A DNA stretch of 64,000 nucleotides from Sympetrum striolatum (lineage: Eukaryota; Arthropoda; Insecta; Odonata; Libellulidae). The stretch lies in the NCBI GenBank assembly GCA_947579665.1, contig OX388348.1:12028001-12092000 (forward strand), in the 5' to 3' direction. Made by a program: the position numbers and the translations under genes. The notes under the pieces were generated by a model. It had not been told where the DNA came from. It saw nothing but the letters and a program-made list of their open reading frames with translations, and did not search any database. Positions 10,971 through 23,977 of the stretch are shown piece by piece (within the stretch, counting starts at the first letter, position 1; the number at the start of each line of letters is the position of its first letter).

Positions 10971-13900
10971 ATTGATTTACTTTCTTATGATTATATTTGA
11001 TTTATAAACAAATAAATGCAACTTAGTCAAAAGGTAATTCGGTTTTTAAAAATACATTCGAAGAAATATGAAGCGATAATTAAAAAAAAGCTATTTTCAA
11101 TTTTGGCGAATGTGGGGATTTTGTGCAACAAAGTCATACATTGATTCAACCCGAAACATTCATATTTCTATTGCTTTTATCCGCGGTTGTTGTGAATTAT
11201 TCTTCGTCCATGAAAGCAGAGGCAATATTCCAGTATGAGCCACAATATTCAACCAGATTCGCAGTCACTTAAAAAAATACGGCTTTGAAGTGAACCCCCT
11301 GTGTTTTTAGTCACGCGCCGCCACTGCCTGAACTACTATAGGTTTTACTTGTAATGGTAATGTCTCCAGATTCCGGGTATCCGAAATCTCAGACAATGAC
11401 GTAGTATAAGAGGCTTGGCATTTTGGTGTCTTCTTCCCATTTCTTTTCCATTCTTTATCTATTAGATGGTCCAAAAAATTTTCCGCCATTTTATTACGTA
11501 AAATGAGCAAACACTCATCCTTGAGCACGGAAACTATGACGAACTAAAAAGAGTCGAATTCTGCATCGTCACTTTTACCAACGGTTTCCTTTTACTGCGT
11601 CTACATCGCTACGAGAAATATTTGTGACCATCCTTATTAGTGAATATCTTTTTATAAATACAATGCAAGCCGCCTTTCGGCGTGAGGCCGAGAACGCGAG
11701 CAAACAACAAAAAGCGAAGAAACAAAAAATTCTAACTTTTCTGTATGACTAATCTAAGTTTCAAGTCATGCACACAAAAAATTATTTTTAGCCTCTTTGG
11801 CAACATTTATCGATTCCAGTTTATTTCCATGTCCTCCTTTATCGTCTTTGGTAAATACGACCGGTCTTTCTACCATCACCACCGGACGCTATCACTCCCA
11901 TCTGCGATATATTCATGGAATGCTCGACAGTATTTATAACATTACACTCATAATGGCCGCCCCATTTAGTTACAGCTTGGAATAGATAAGATTAGTGAAA
12001 TCAAGATGTGTGGAGAGGATAAGATACGAATACACCTCTGCTTTCTCATCATCACAGATCTTAATTGCACACAACACAGCTCCAGCGTTCCTCATAAGCG
12101 AAGTACGAGAAAAAATTATATGGGGTAACCTTCTCGGTAATGATATCCTTAAGATAGCGAAAGTTTTTCTCCAAATATTTTCGATGGAGCAGTAATGTGG
12201 TTCAAGCATCCTCCTATTCCTTTCTTCTGTTTTAATAGTTCAAGGAGGTCTTTTATTTTCCTCATCAAACAACTTTAAAATATTTTCCTCTTTCTTCACT
12301 GCCTTATGTAGGCAATAACAGGCAGTAAGAATACAATTTTGGTTTGATATAGGTTCTTCTATTACAGTTTTGTTTCATAATTCAAAGATAATAGCTATCC
12401 ACATATTTCACTTTTTAGCGCAATTAATATTTTAACCTCCCGACGCGTAACTTCGATCCGCTTTCGTATAACCAATAACTGATTTGGTCTCCATCCAGAA
12501 ATCTCTTCCTTTGAGAGAGAGGTGTTGCATTACAGATAATGAAAAGATATTGTTAATTACATAAATTTGCACAGTCTATTAAGAAGGAACATTCCTTAAA
12601 GAAGGAGATTAGTAGCAAATATTCCTAAATATGCTATGATATCAAAACAGATGGCCCCCCGATATAACATTCTTGCTCCTTTTAACTTGATATAAAGACA
12701 ACAGCATTATGTCATGAACTTAAGGTTTTGCGGACAGATTAGAGATAGAATTCAGCCTCAAACAAAACGAAAGTAATGAAAACTCAATTCAATCCTGAGT
12801 CATATATTTTGATACATTGAAATATTCAATTAATCATTTGCGTTCCTATGTTCTTTTCAATTTTATTGTGTATTTAATACTGTCGCTTAATTTTATAAAA
12901 ATCATTTCCTCTGTTTGCATGCTTCATGTAGAATAAATATAGCGTTACATTTCTATTTAAAATCTTTTTGCCTCTCAAAATTGTGATGTCCGGACATATG
13001 CACAACTCATTAATATACGAAATGAATCCAAGAAAGTTGTCAAAGCATGGTGCAAGTATGAAAATATATGTGTGATGTTGTGGATATCCAAAATTGTATA
13101 AATTTGAGGAAAATATTCTTTCCAAACAAGTTTCACTTTTGGCTACTAATAACAAAAACATGAGCAGGTGATAGCGATAATTCGTCGAAAAAGATCGTGT
13201 TTTTGTTGTTGCTAGGAAAAAATACAACTTGTGGAGGAAGTACGATTTTCTAATACTCTTAGATATTTCAGTTCGTAATTTTCATCTGCACATTCTTAAC
13301 TCATGGAATTGAGATTAAATTTGATATTCAATATGGTTAGTTTAATGGAAAGAAATTTAAGTCTTGGATTCAACTTCGGTTTGTATAAAGAAACAGCCTA
13401 GGTATTAGGTTTTATTAATAATTTCTTCCTTGGATGCATGTTTAATTATACAGTCCCTTACAAAAACAAGTTACCACTATAACTGGGACCCGCTTAACAG
13501 ACGTAATGCACGATTAGAGCGAGTCTATGAGCGTCTCTGCTTTTAGCACGCATTTCGTCTTCCCCCTTACGCATGTTTAGAGGCTTTTGTGATGTTATTT
13601 TTTAAATTTTAGTTAAAATTCATCGATTTGGATGTTATATAAGCAATATAGTATTATAATGGAAGTAAATTCGCCTTAAATCTGCTCAAATCGCAAGTGT
13701 AATTCACTCTTCTTTAAGAATATCGAACGAGAAATACTTTGGCTGCTCATAATTTTTCCTAACGTAAAAATTCCCATCAATGGAGGTTTTGAAAGGATTG
13801 GGTTATTTTGTTTCATGCTCCACATGCTCGCAGGACAAACTTTTCCGTAAGAAATAATAAGTGATTAAGTATATGATAATTAAGGGAGTATGCACTGATA

Positions 13901-14100
13901 TGTATTATATCAAAAGAAGAGGTTATTAGACGCAACGTAATTAGAATAGAAATAGAGTAATATGAAAGAACACGTTAGCCCTTCAACGTCGAGCGACGTA
14001 GTGATGACGTTGCGGCGGCCTACCTTACGCCTTAATTTTCTATGCATTATAATCTATCTAGAATTTTTAAATTTTGACATAATTGGTATATAGAGTGTTC
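10971..14100. other. AT-rich intergenic DNA without a recognisable gene
   Basis: Open frames at 11307-11528 (minus) and 12874-13227 (minus) have no domain I recognise and no splice context. GC-richer patches occur around 11670-11710 and 13995-14030. Confidence 0.4.
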
Positions 14101-14470
14101 GTGCGCACCAGCGTACCCAATTCCTTTTAAACCCCCGCCATCTCCTTTCCCTCATTCTCTTATTTCGCCCCCTTTTTTGTTTTCCTAAATTACGCCAAAC
14201 GAGGGCGCTCAAGTGGTTTTTGTTAGCGCCGGTAAGTTAAGGTGCCCGAGGAGACAACGTGACGGGACAGTGAAGGACACGGGCCGAGTAAAGAAGCAGG
14301 TGCGTTCTCTCCGACGAGGATCGGTCGGAGGTGTGGCTGCTAGAAGAGGTGAGCATCCTCGTACCCTTTCTTTCCCCAATTTTTCATTCCTTTACCCTCC
14401 TTCAATTTTCGCATGGTGCGTAAGATCCGAGGTGGTCCCGCATCCGCGATACTTCAAAGAGTATTAATTG
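14100..14470 (+). promoter_or_regulatory. Candidate promoter and 5' exon
   Basis: A CpG-richer island in AT-rich DNA. It contains a pyrimidine-rich stretch, GAGGGCGCTC at about 14200, a strong donor-like GGTAAGTTA at about 14230 and another donor-like GAGGTGAGC near 14345. The open frame 14213-14467 has an arginine-rich composition typical of GC-rich untranslated leader. No downstream coding exon was found, so this is inference. Confidence 0.3.
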
Positions 14471-16495
14471 TGATTTTTAAATTGACTACAGCAGTTATTT
14501 GTTTATGTTAAAAATTTTATTTTTTTGCGTTTTAGTAATACGGAATTTACGAAATTCACCTTCACTCTCCGAATGTTTAGTGCTTCACATTTCTTCTTGA
14601 GAGATGTTTTTTTGGGAGCCATGGGTGCTTTTATTTCGATGAAGTAATTTTCGTTGACAGGAATAATACAAAGGCCAACACTTCGTGCATATTTTTCCTC
14701 CAAAGGATTTTTAATTTGTCCCTATTCCTCGATTGAAGGATGATTGATGAGGTTTCGATGTTTTATTCTTAGTTACTGTTTATTTGAGGAGGCAAAGAAT
14801 CTAGTTTCTTCGCTCAGGCCTCGAGCCACAAGACGCAGCTGATTGTGAATGTTAGAGAAAAGAGAGCAAATCCGCTTTTGACTGCCCCTGTTAACAAAAT
14901 TAGGTCCTTATAAGTGTTCTGTAAACACTTTTGATGATTATTTGTCATGAGAGAGAAAGAAGAGCGAAGTATATCGAGCAGTCGGACCCAAGCCATATTT
15001 AAAGGGGTTAGAAGGAAAAGAGTCTCGTGAGAAATTACTTTTGCTTGACTGAGGGAAAGGTGATTGGAGGTATTAAACACATAATGATTTCTTTTTGACG
15101 AATTTCGGAGCCGACTTTGATGAAATTGTCAAATTAAGAAAGTTTGAAGTAATGAAGTCAAAACTACGAATGGTAAGCTAATTATAAAAATAGGAAGTAA
15201 TCAATGCTTTAAGAAAAACTCTTGAAATTTAAAGTAAATCTGAGTTGAGATATTGAAGTTCTAAATATTTTATTGGGAGTAACTTAAAATCGCACTATTC
15301 CATATAAATATTTTCCAACTAGGGAATAGGAACAATATAAATCTCCTCGGTCGTTGAGGGATTAAATTATAAATGACAATGGATAGCAGTGGGTTTTAAA
15401 GAAGAAACAGATAATTCCCTACTTGTATAGATTGAAAACAATCTTGTGAAAGTGGCTAAGTTGTTTTTCCCCAATATTTTATCCTGTTTTTATTTAGTAT
15501 TCTCATTCAAGCACATGCCAATAGGAAAGGAGCGCTTTTTCTTTGAAACAGGAAAATATTCTGCAATACTTTTGTTGTTGTAAGTGAAGATTTAATTATT
15601 AACTATTAAACCATGAGGTTCGGATGTGAACCATTGCAATGGATATTCAACAAGCATTCTTATTCTTATATTCGATTAATCCTTATAGTCCGAATTCGTT
15701 TGTATGGTTTATATAGTTCAATATTTTAAATTTTGACTAAAATCTTTACTTAAAAGGATCATCTTGTTTCGAATATGAGTAATCCCGAACACGTCGGATG
15801 AATAAGACGCTCTATGCGTGATTTCTCCGTTGTCTAATATTTCTAAGTGAGATTAGTCAAACCGTGTTAAATATATCTGCTAAAATCGTTCAATGTGAAA
15901 GCGTTCATTTCGCTACGCGCACTACTACCAACATACGGTCGCAAGGGTCCCGGTGCCGTCCTCTTCAGTCGTTGGGACGGCGGTGACACGACGACCGCCC
16001 GGACGAAAATTCCTTCTCGGAATCATAGTACGGGCACAGTGTAAAACTGTGCAGCGGTTTCCCATACGGATGAAACCATCGTTCGTGAAATGGGCCGAAG
16101 AGCTCGTTTTATGATACACGGATGAGTTTATTCCGGTCGATTGGTAAACCTTCGTATATTATTTTCCGCAATTTCTTATTCGAAAGTAGATTTTGTGAGC
16201 TGCCTCATTTTGACGATCTTTTGATCTTTACTTATACCGTTATATTAATTTGCAAATTCTTCGAGAAGTTGTGAAGCGTTCCCTGTTTGCGTTATCTACA
16301 AAGCCAAATTTGAATTTGCGAGAAAAGCAGATCATTGATATTTCTTGATAATCTTAATTATGATGCCGATAATCATACGAACAAGATCATAGAGTTAAAG
16401 TAACGCAATAATATAAACACATTTTCAAGCTTTATATTACTCCATTTAAAAAATCACGGGTGCTTACTTTATTGAAGAAATGACATCTTATTTTT
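14471..16495. other. No supported gene
   Basis: Mostly AT-rich. A GC-richer block at about 15910-16100 gives a short minus-strand frame (15925-16119) with no recognisable domain. Confidence 0.35.
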
Positions 16496-16499
16496 TAAG

Positions 16500-17501
16500 G
16501 AAAATTTCCTACACCATGGAAACGCGCTAGTGAAATCAATTTTGAAAACTCTGAATAGAATTCTGATGATTTTCGAACCATCAGTTTCCTCCCGGTTTCA
16601 TTAAAAGTCCTAAAAAATACGCGCATCATCAAATAACTGAATATCCACATCAATATTCGATTCTTGACTTCTCACACCCAGGTTTTCGGAAGTCGCAGAG
16701 CACCGCCAAGGTCTTGGTTAATTTTTTGACGACATTTGTATATCGATGGATAATAGAAAATAACCATCCTTGATCTTACTGGACTTTAGTAAAGCTTTCG
16801 ATTCTGTTGACGTGGATATAAATTAAAAATTAAATTTTATTAAATGCTGTTAGCTTCATTTAAACGCTGATGACCTGCAGAGATATCAAGATTCTACAGT
16901 TGCCTGCTTACCTGAATGTGTAAAGTACGTAAACCATAGCTTTCAACAAATACGCAAATGTGTCAATGACAATTTTTTGAAAAAAATCCAGTAAATAATT
17001 GCAAGCCATTTTCATCGGGTATCCCATGTTATGAAAACGAATTATTGGAGATATTAGTGCAAAGATCATCTTGAACAATACTGAGATCATATTCTGTAAC
17101 TCTGTTAATAATATCGGCGTTTGCTTAAACATCTGTGGGAATAAATGGAAAAAATAAATATATTTACAATTTTTCACGGCATGCTCCATCCACGTAAGAT
17201 CTTACGTGGTCGGAGAACGTCGTGAAAATTTGTAAAAATAGCTTTTTCTTTCATTCATTCCCTCAGATGCTTATGAAATTTCGTAAGACCTTCTATTAAA
17301 ATGCAATTAGTAAATTCAATCCAAGGTTTATTGCAAGAACTAGATCCTCGGATGAAACGTGCCCAGATTGCGTCTGTTCCGTTAATATTTAACTTGAAAA
17401 GGTTTGACCACATTTCCAATCCATTTAAGAAAACATGTACGATTTTACTCAAACATCGTCGAAGAATTCATGTTCTAATGTCAGATTTTAGCGTCTTGTG
17501 A
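16500..17501 (+). pseudogene. Non-LTR retrotransposon (LINE) reverse transcriptase remnant
   Basis: Pieces of one reverse transcriptase follow each other in the right order, in shifting frames. FPTPWKRA and DFRTISFLPV (region 1) lie near 16505-16600, GFRKSQSTAKVLVN near 16680, and LLDFSKAFDSVD (motif A, catalytic Asp) at 16776-16815. NADDLQ (motif C, usually FADD) is near 16863, then QAIFIGYPML and SVNNIGVCL near 17000-17130. A C-terminal block at 17301-17501 reads IFNLKRFDHISNPF. The style (GFRK-ST, LLDFSKAFD, ADDLQ) suggests a CR1/Jockey-like group. The palm between motifs A and C is mostly deleted. Stops and frameshifts are frequent, so this is a dead copy. The endonuclease domain was not found upstream. 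Confidence 0.8.
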
Positions 17502-18080
17502 ACACGAACTGCGAAATATCCCTTTTCTGGTTGATCGGCTTAGAATCTGTCCACAATTGCAATACTAGAGAGGAAAATATCCTTAATAAAACAATATCAA
17601 AGAAATCACCGAATTAACGTATTCAACCCTCCGTTTCGCTATAATATTACTCTGTCATGCTAATGCCACTCAAAGTCGATTTGAGTAAGTGATGTTAATA
17701 ACGATAACGGATACAAATCCTTCCAAACGCTCAATGTGGATCTGCATAGCATACTATGCCCTCCATCGTTACATTCTCTCTCACTTTACTGTAGACTCGC
17801 TCGCCTGAAACGCAGTGTCTATTGCAAGAGTTGACCCTGGAAGTGGTTACATATTTTTGAAAGGAATGTACATCCTTTATCCTAAAATGGTAATATGATA
17901 GGATCTTCGATTTTGAGACTTATTTCCCCAATCATTCCTCATATCGAGCAACTCACGGTGCCCTTTGAAACTTTGCAGAACGACCTCGAAGGAAAATTCC
18001 CTGCTTCCAGCAGGGGAATGGAGCTGGAGTCCAAGTAAAATTGGCCATGGAAATCAGCCTCTGCAAAATAACCAACAACA

Positions 18081-19090
18081 TAACTGACAAATATCACACC
18101 CCCTACCTTCCCTACCCCTCCCTTCCCACCCCTCCCTTCCATCCCTCTCCCTTCCCTCTCCCTACATTCCCTCTCCCTGCCTTCCGTCCCCTACCTTCCC
18201 TTCCCCTACCGTACAACCCCCATCTTCCAACCCCCTCCCATCCCACGACCCTCCCTTACAACCCTTCCCTCCCTCTCCCTTCCCACCCTCTCCCTTCACA
18301 CCCTCCACCATCCCCCCCTCCCCAATCCCACCCTCTCCATTCCCATCCTCCCCCTTCCCACACTCTACCTACCCTCCCTTCCCAGCCACTCCCTTCCCAC
18401 TCTCCCTTACCACCCCTTCCCTTCCCTCCCCAACCATCCCTCCCCCTAACTTACCAACCCCATCTTCCCACCCAAATCTTCCCACCCCTACCTTCCCACC
18501 CTCTCCCTTCCCACCCTCTCCCTTCCCACCCTCTCCCTTCCCAACCTCTCCCTTCCCACCCCTACCTTACCACCCTCTCCCTTCCCACCCTCTCCCCCCT
18601 TCCCACCCCAACCCTTCCCACCCCCTCCCTTCTCTCCCGCTTCCTTCCCAACCTCTCCCTTACAACCCCCTTCCTTCCATCCCCAACCATCTCTCCCCCT
18701 ACCTTACCACCCCCATCATCGAACCCCCTCCCTTCCAACACCCTCTATCTCACTCCTCCCCTCCCACCCTCTTCCTTCCCACACTCTCCTTTCCCTCCCT
18801 CACCCTTCCCAACCTCTCACTTCCCTCCCTTCCCACCCCTTCTTTCCCTCCCTTTCCCTTCCCGCACTCTCCATTCCCGCCCTCTCTTCTCTTCCCATCG
18901 TATACCACCCTCTCTCTTTCCCACCCGCTGTATCCACACCCTTACACACCACTCCTCCTCCTTTCGCACCCTCTTACGTCAAATCCAATTTTTCTTACTG
19001 TACCACATGTCTCCCTCCCCTCTCGTATCCCTCACTCCTTTCTATTCCTCTATTAATCAACCTCCTCCCTCCTCTACCGTCCCTCTATAT
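18081..19090. repeat. Homopyrimidine minisatellite, outer edge of left arm
   Basis: About 1 kb of almost pure C and T on the plus strand, built from variants of CCCTCCCTTCCCA and CCCTCTCCCTTCCCA. The long open frame over it (18041-19135, rich in Pro, Ser, Leu) is an artefact of the repeat. It mirrors the purine tract at 44.6-45.8 kb and occupies the outer end of the inverted repeat. Confidence 0.9.
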
Positions 19091-19784
19091 TCCCCATTAG
19101 ATTTATTCAGAGGAAAAGTAACAGCAATACAATAAAAAGTAGCAAGATATATAAATTATACATGACCCTGCCGAACACTTTCATAGAAATCTATACATTC
19201 TGCAATAGTTAATTTGGTTCAGGGTGCTACGTCAATTTTATATTCATATTATATATATTTCTAGTTATGGGTAACAATACAAGTTTTGGCATTACAATTT
19301 TTAACCATACATGATTTAAAATATATTTTGGGTCAGACGAAAAAGAATATATTGCACTTTTAATTCATCTTATGAGTTATATATAAACTATTGCATAATT
19401 AAATAAACATATTTTATCTTTAAATATTAAATAGACCCAAATAGAAACACAAAATATAAACTTAAAAAAATATCTTTTAACCTTGATTCAACATTATTCG
19501 CAATGAAGATTAAAAGCAGAGAAAGCTTCAAGTAGTATACATAGATAAAGATTCACTGATTTGCCCAATTGATTGTTCATGAAATAGTTAAGGATGTATT
19601 TATATGATTGGAATGTCTACTAGGCGAGAAAATCCAGATTAATTCAAAAGTCACAGACTTTATTTCACAACGAAGTTTTTAATTAATTATTTCCAAACTA
19701 AACTTGATCCTGATACCATCCCCCGCAGGAGCAACACAACTCCGTCCAAGATAATTCAATTTGTACTGATCGTAAACTGTGTTC

Positions 19785-22150
19785 TTTTCATGGGCTGAAT
19801 AACTATCCGAACCTTCTCTGCATTCCTACTCTCTCCCTTTCATGATTGAAAAACGTTCCAAGTATCTTGACTAAAAAATAAATATAAAAACAATTAATTC
19901 AACAATATCTAAGAACCAGAACACTAAGTAAAAAATAAAAACGCGTTATGTACTATAATTGTATATAAGATGAATTAACAGTAGATTCAAATTATACTCA
20001 TTGTATTTTGAATTCCATATCTGGATCGAATAACTCTCAGCAGCATCTCTGCAATCGTAATCTTGCAATTCCATCTTTGGTAAAGTTCCGAGCGTCTTGC
20101 AAATGAACAAATTTAAAAACAATTAATAAAACAATATCTAACAACCAAAACACTATGTAAATTATAAGAACGCGCAATCAACTCTAATTGTATGTAAGTA
20201 GTATTAACAATAGATTCAAATTATACTCATTGTATTCTGTATTCCATCTCTGGAGCGAATAACTCTCTGCAGCATCTCTGCAATCCAACTCTTGTACTTC
20301 CATCTTTGGTAAAGTTCCGTGTTCTTGCTGAAGAATAATAAAAAACAATTAATTTAACAATATCCAAACACTATTAAAATTATAAGAAAGCGCTATCTAT
20401 TATAATTGTATATAAGAAGTATTACCAGTAGATTCAAATTATACTCATTGTATTACGAATTCCTTTTCTGTACCGAATAACTCTCTGCCGCATCTCTGCA
20501 ATCGTACTCTTGCCCTTCCATCTTTGGAAAAGTTCTGAGCGTCAAGCTGAAGAATTTATTTAAAAACATTTAATCGAGAAAAATAACTAAAAAACCAAAT
20601 TCTATGTAAATTATAAGAACGCGCTATCTATCATAATTGGTTATGAGAGGTGTTAACAGTAGATTCAAATAATACTCATTGTATTCTGATTTCCATCTCT
20701 GGACTGATTAACTCTCTGCAGCATCTCTGCTATCGTTCTCTTGCACTTCAATCTTTGGTAAAGCACCGAGAGTCTAGCTGAAGAATAAATTTAAAAAGAA
20801 TTAATAAAACAATATCTTACAACCAAAAACACTATAAAAATTATAAGAAAGCGCTATCTATTATAATTGTATATAAGTAGTATTAACAGTAGATTCTAAT
20901 TATACTCATTGTATTTTAAATTCCATCTCTGGAGCGAATAACTCTCTGCAGCATCTCTGCAATCCAACTCTTGTACTTCCATCTTTGGTAAAGTTCCGAG
21001 CGTCTTGCTATAGAATAAATTTTTTTATTTAATAAAACAATATCTAACAATCAAAACACTATGTAAATTATAAGAACGCGATATGTACTATAATTGTATA
21101 TAAGTAGTATTAACAGTAGACTCAAATTATACTCATTGTATTTTGAATTCCATCTCTGGACCGAATAACTCACTGCAGCATCTCTGCAATCGTACTCTTG
21201 CACTTCCATCTTTGGTAAAGTTCCAAGCGTCTTCCTGAAGAATAAATTTAAAAGCAATTAATAAAACATTATCTTACATCCAAAACATATTGTTAATTAA
21301 AAGATTTAATTAAAAGATTGTTAAATTAAAAACAGTAGATTCAAATTGTACTCATTGTATTTTGAATTCCCTCTCTGGACCGAATAACTTCTGCAGCATG
21401 TCTGCAATCGTAGCTTTGCCTTTCCAGTTTTGGTAAAGTTCCAATCGTTTTGCTGAGAAATAATTTTTTTTAATTAATAAAACATTATCTAACAACCAAA
21501 TCACTATGTTATATAAAAGAACGAGCTATCTACCGTACCTTTTTATATAAGAAGTATTATCAGTAGATTCAAATAATACTCATTGTATTTTGAATTCCAT
21601 CTTTTGTCCGAATAACTTTCTGCAGAATCTCTGCATTCGTACTCTTGCCTTTCGAAGTTCGATGTATTTCCGATCGTCTTGCTGAAGAATACATTTTAAA
21701 ACAATTAATAAAACATTATCTAAAACCCAAAAACCTATGTTATTTAAAGTAACGCGCTTTCTACCATACCCATACATAAGTAATATTAACAGTAGATTCA
21801 ATTTATACTCATTGTATTCTGTTTTCCATCTTAGGACCGAATAACTCTCTGCAGCATATCTGCAGTCTTACTCTTGTCCTTCCAATTTTGGTATAGTTCC
21901 GAGCGTCTTGTTGAAGAATTAATTTAATAACAATTATTAAAACATTTTCTAGCAACTAAAACACTACGTTAAGTAAAAGAACGCGCTATTTACCATACTT
22001 GTATACATGTAGTATTTACAGTTGATTCAAATTATTCTCATTGTATTTAGATTTCCACCCCGGACCGATTATCTCTGCTCAGTAGCTCTGTGTTCCTGCT
22101 CTGCTATTCCGAGATTTAGGAAAGTTGCGAGTGTGATTCTAAAATAAAAT
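19785..22150 (-). repeat. ~230 bp tandem array, about 11 copies, exon-like units
   Basis: The marker CTCTCTGCAGCATCTCTGCAA and its variants recur near 20,030, 20,260, 20,480, 20,710, 20,940, 21,170, 21,380, 21,610, 21,840 and 22,070, with a diverged copy near 19,800. On the minus strand each unit reads like an exon: a TTCTTCAG acceptor, about 105 bp often open in two frames (for example LPKMEVQEYDCRDAAESYS, or the shifted CCRELFGPEMEFKIQ then TGA), then a GAGTATAA donor-like end. Single-base indels and some stops between units mean coding is not proven. The matching array in the right arm has only three copies. Confidence 0.8.
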
Positions 22151-22398
22151 AAGGAAACAATTAATGAAGTAGTAATTCGAAAACGGAAAAACTTGTGTTA
22201 ATCCAAAAATACTAATTTAATAGTAATAATAACGATCATAATGAAGTAGGACACTTTTCTCAAAAATTTGATTTTGTATAGTGTCTATATGAGCATATAC
22301 ATTACTTAGTACTTACGTGATATGTCTATTCGTTAGTAGTATTTTTGAGTGTATAGTTTACTGTACAATTTATATAAAATATATTCAATTTTCGCATT

Positions 22399-22474
22399 GG
22401 CTGCCACTGGGAATCGAAACCGGGACCACTTTTATCAAAGGCAAACGCTCTGTCCACATGACTATCCGGGAGCC
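22399..22474 (-). repeat. tRNA-derived SINE head (left-arm copy)
   Basis: On the minus strand, 76 bases span GGCTCCC to GGCAGCC. An A-box-like TAGTCATGTGG...AGAGCG and a B-box-like GTTTCGATTCC sit at tRNA spacing. It is the mirror copy of the SINE at 40,104-40,179. Mispairing in the acceptor stem argues against a working tRNA. Confidence 0.7.
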
Positions 22475-23691
22475 TCACCCCCTCTATTTAAGGACCAGGT
22501 ACCATGGAATTCTTTTAAATCTCAAATATCTCGCTTATTTATTTAATATTCTGAAAATAACATTTTTTTAACTTAACTAAATGGGGCAATCGCAAGATGT
22601 CGCTTGATAATTCTTGGTTGAACGCCCTGTTGACATCACTCCGCAGTAGCCGAAATAAATCATCCAAAAGTGAGAGAATTCACTTCCTCAGAACTTGAGA
22701 AAGAAAGGAGCCCAATTTAATTTAATGTTACAGAGAATATTGTTCAAGGAGTGGTATATAATCTGAAAAATATCTTCCAAAAATACTACAGCCTGCTTAT
22801 TTATTGCTAATTTGAAATCATTATTTGAATCCAATAAAAACTTTCAAAGCGAAATGGAAAACTATTAGTAAATGAATAGGCAAGATGCTTAGAATGATAG
22901 CTAGATCGAATATTTTACATGACTTCCGTTACAAGAATAGTAGAAAGTATTTACTTAAGTCATTAGAATATATTATGAATGATCATATCTGAAATTCAAC
23001 ACCAGTAGTTCAGTTGAAGACAAAACGCTGTGATAGCAAACATCTTAAAATTAAGTTAATTTAAATATAAAGAATTCGTAACTGATAGAAACTCAGGATT
23101 CTGAGGTGAAAATAAAAATGTACCTTTTTTAGAGAGAATCCGTATGTACCTATTATTCAAGAATAATACGCAAGCTAAATTTGAATCTTATATTAATAGA
23201 AATGTATACAGATAGAAATCATTTGAAAGATAACTAATCGAAAAAAAAAATTATGATTCAAATAAAAACCCCATTGATATGACATCAGCTATTGGTATCC
23301 GTTACTAATCTAGAAATAATTTCATAATACATTACGTAACGTTTTCTGTCCCTGTGTTTTTATTATTTATAAATTAATGTGAAAAATTTAATTCGATTTC
23401 TGATGAGAAAAACTTAGACCCCAAAGTCTGGTGGATGGATTCATGAAAACTAAGGACAAATGGAATCTGAATCATAGAAGTTCGATTAACTGTATTTCAA
23501 GGATAAAGAAAAGAAAGATTACATCGACGCAAGAAATAGCTGACTAAACTGTCAATATAACAGCTAAAACACCTTAGCTGCTAACTCGTAAAATATGCTT
23601 GTCATAAGAATCGAAGTAATATTTTTGTACTCAAATGCAAAAATAAACCATTAGAACTTAATCTAGAGTAATTCATGATGAACTTACTTAC

Positions 23692-23750
23692 CAAATCAAT
23701 GAGAGCTCCGACGAAGTCCACGAAAATCTTGACGTCAGGAAATATCCACT
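23692..23750 (-). other. Exon-like unit A with GTAAGT donor
   Basis: On the minus strand an open stretch reads PDVKIFVDFVGALIDL and runs straight into a perfect GTAAGT donor at codon phase 0. It resembles units B and C in both sequence and donor position, which suggests duplicated exons. No acceptor was fixed, and it has no right-arm partner because it lies in the left-only segment. Confidence 0.4.
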
Positions 23751-23971
23751 AATTTAATGAATATACACTTCTCTAATAAAATTAATAAAACATTAATTAA
23801 GCTAAACTTCGAAATTTGTTCGAATACGCTCGGTTTCGAACATATTGTCCTTCTAGAATTCAAAATTTTTCTCAAAAATAAGGCCAGCAGCAACTCCCCA
23901 CTGGGTTACGTCTCCGAAGTAACTAAAGTTTAAACCTTCAGAATAACCGTTGAACCAAATACAGCGCTGTG

Positions 23972-23977
23972 ATTGGT
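23972..23977 (-). promoter_or_regulatory. CCAAT-type site upstream of exon-like unit A
   Basis: CGACCAATCA on the minus strand, about 220 bp before unit A. The same motif precedes the exon-like units at 28,035 and 31,096. Confidence 0.3.

Noticed and set aside
18041..19135. 364-codon open frame rich in Pro, Ser and Leu
   Set aside because: It is the translation of a homopyrimidine minisatellite; the lack of stops follows from base composition.
20000..22150. CRISPR array
   Set aside because: The repeats are about 230 bp with no short repeat/unique spacer pattern, and the DNA is eukaryotic.
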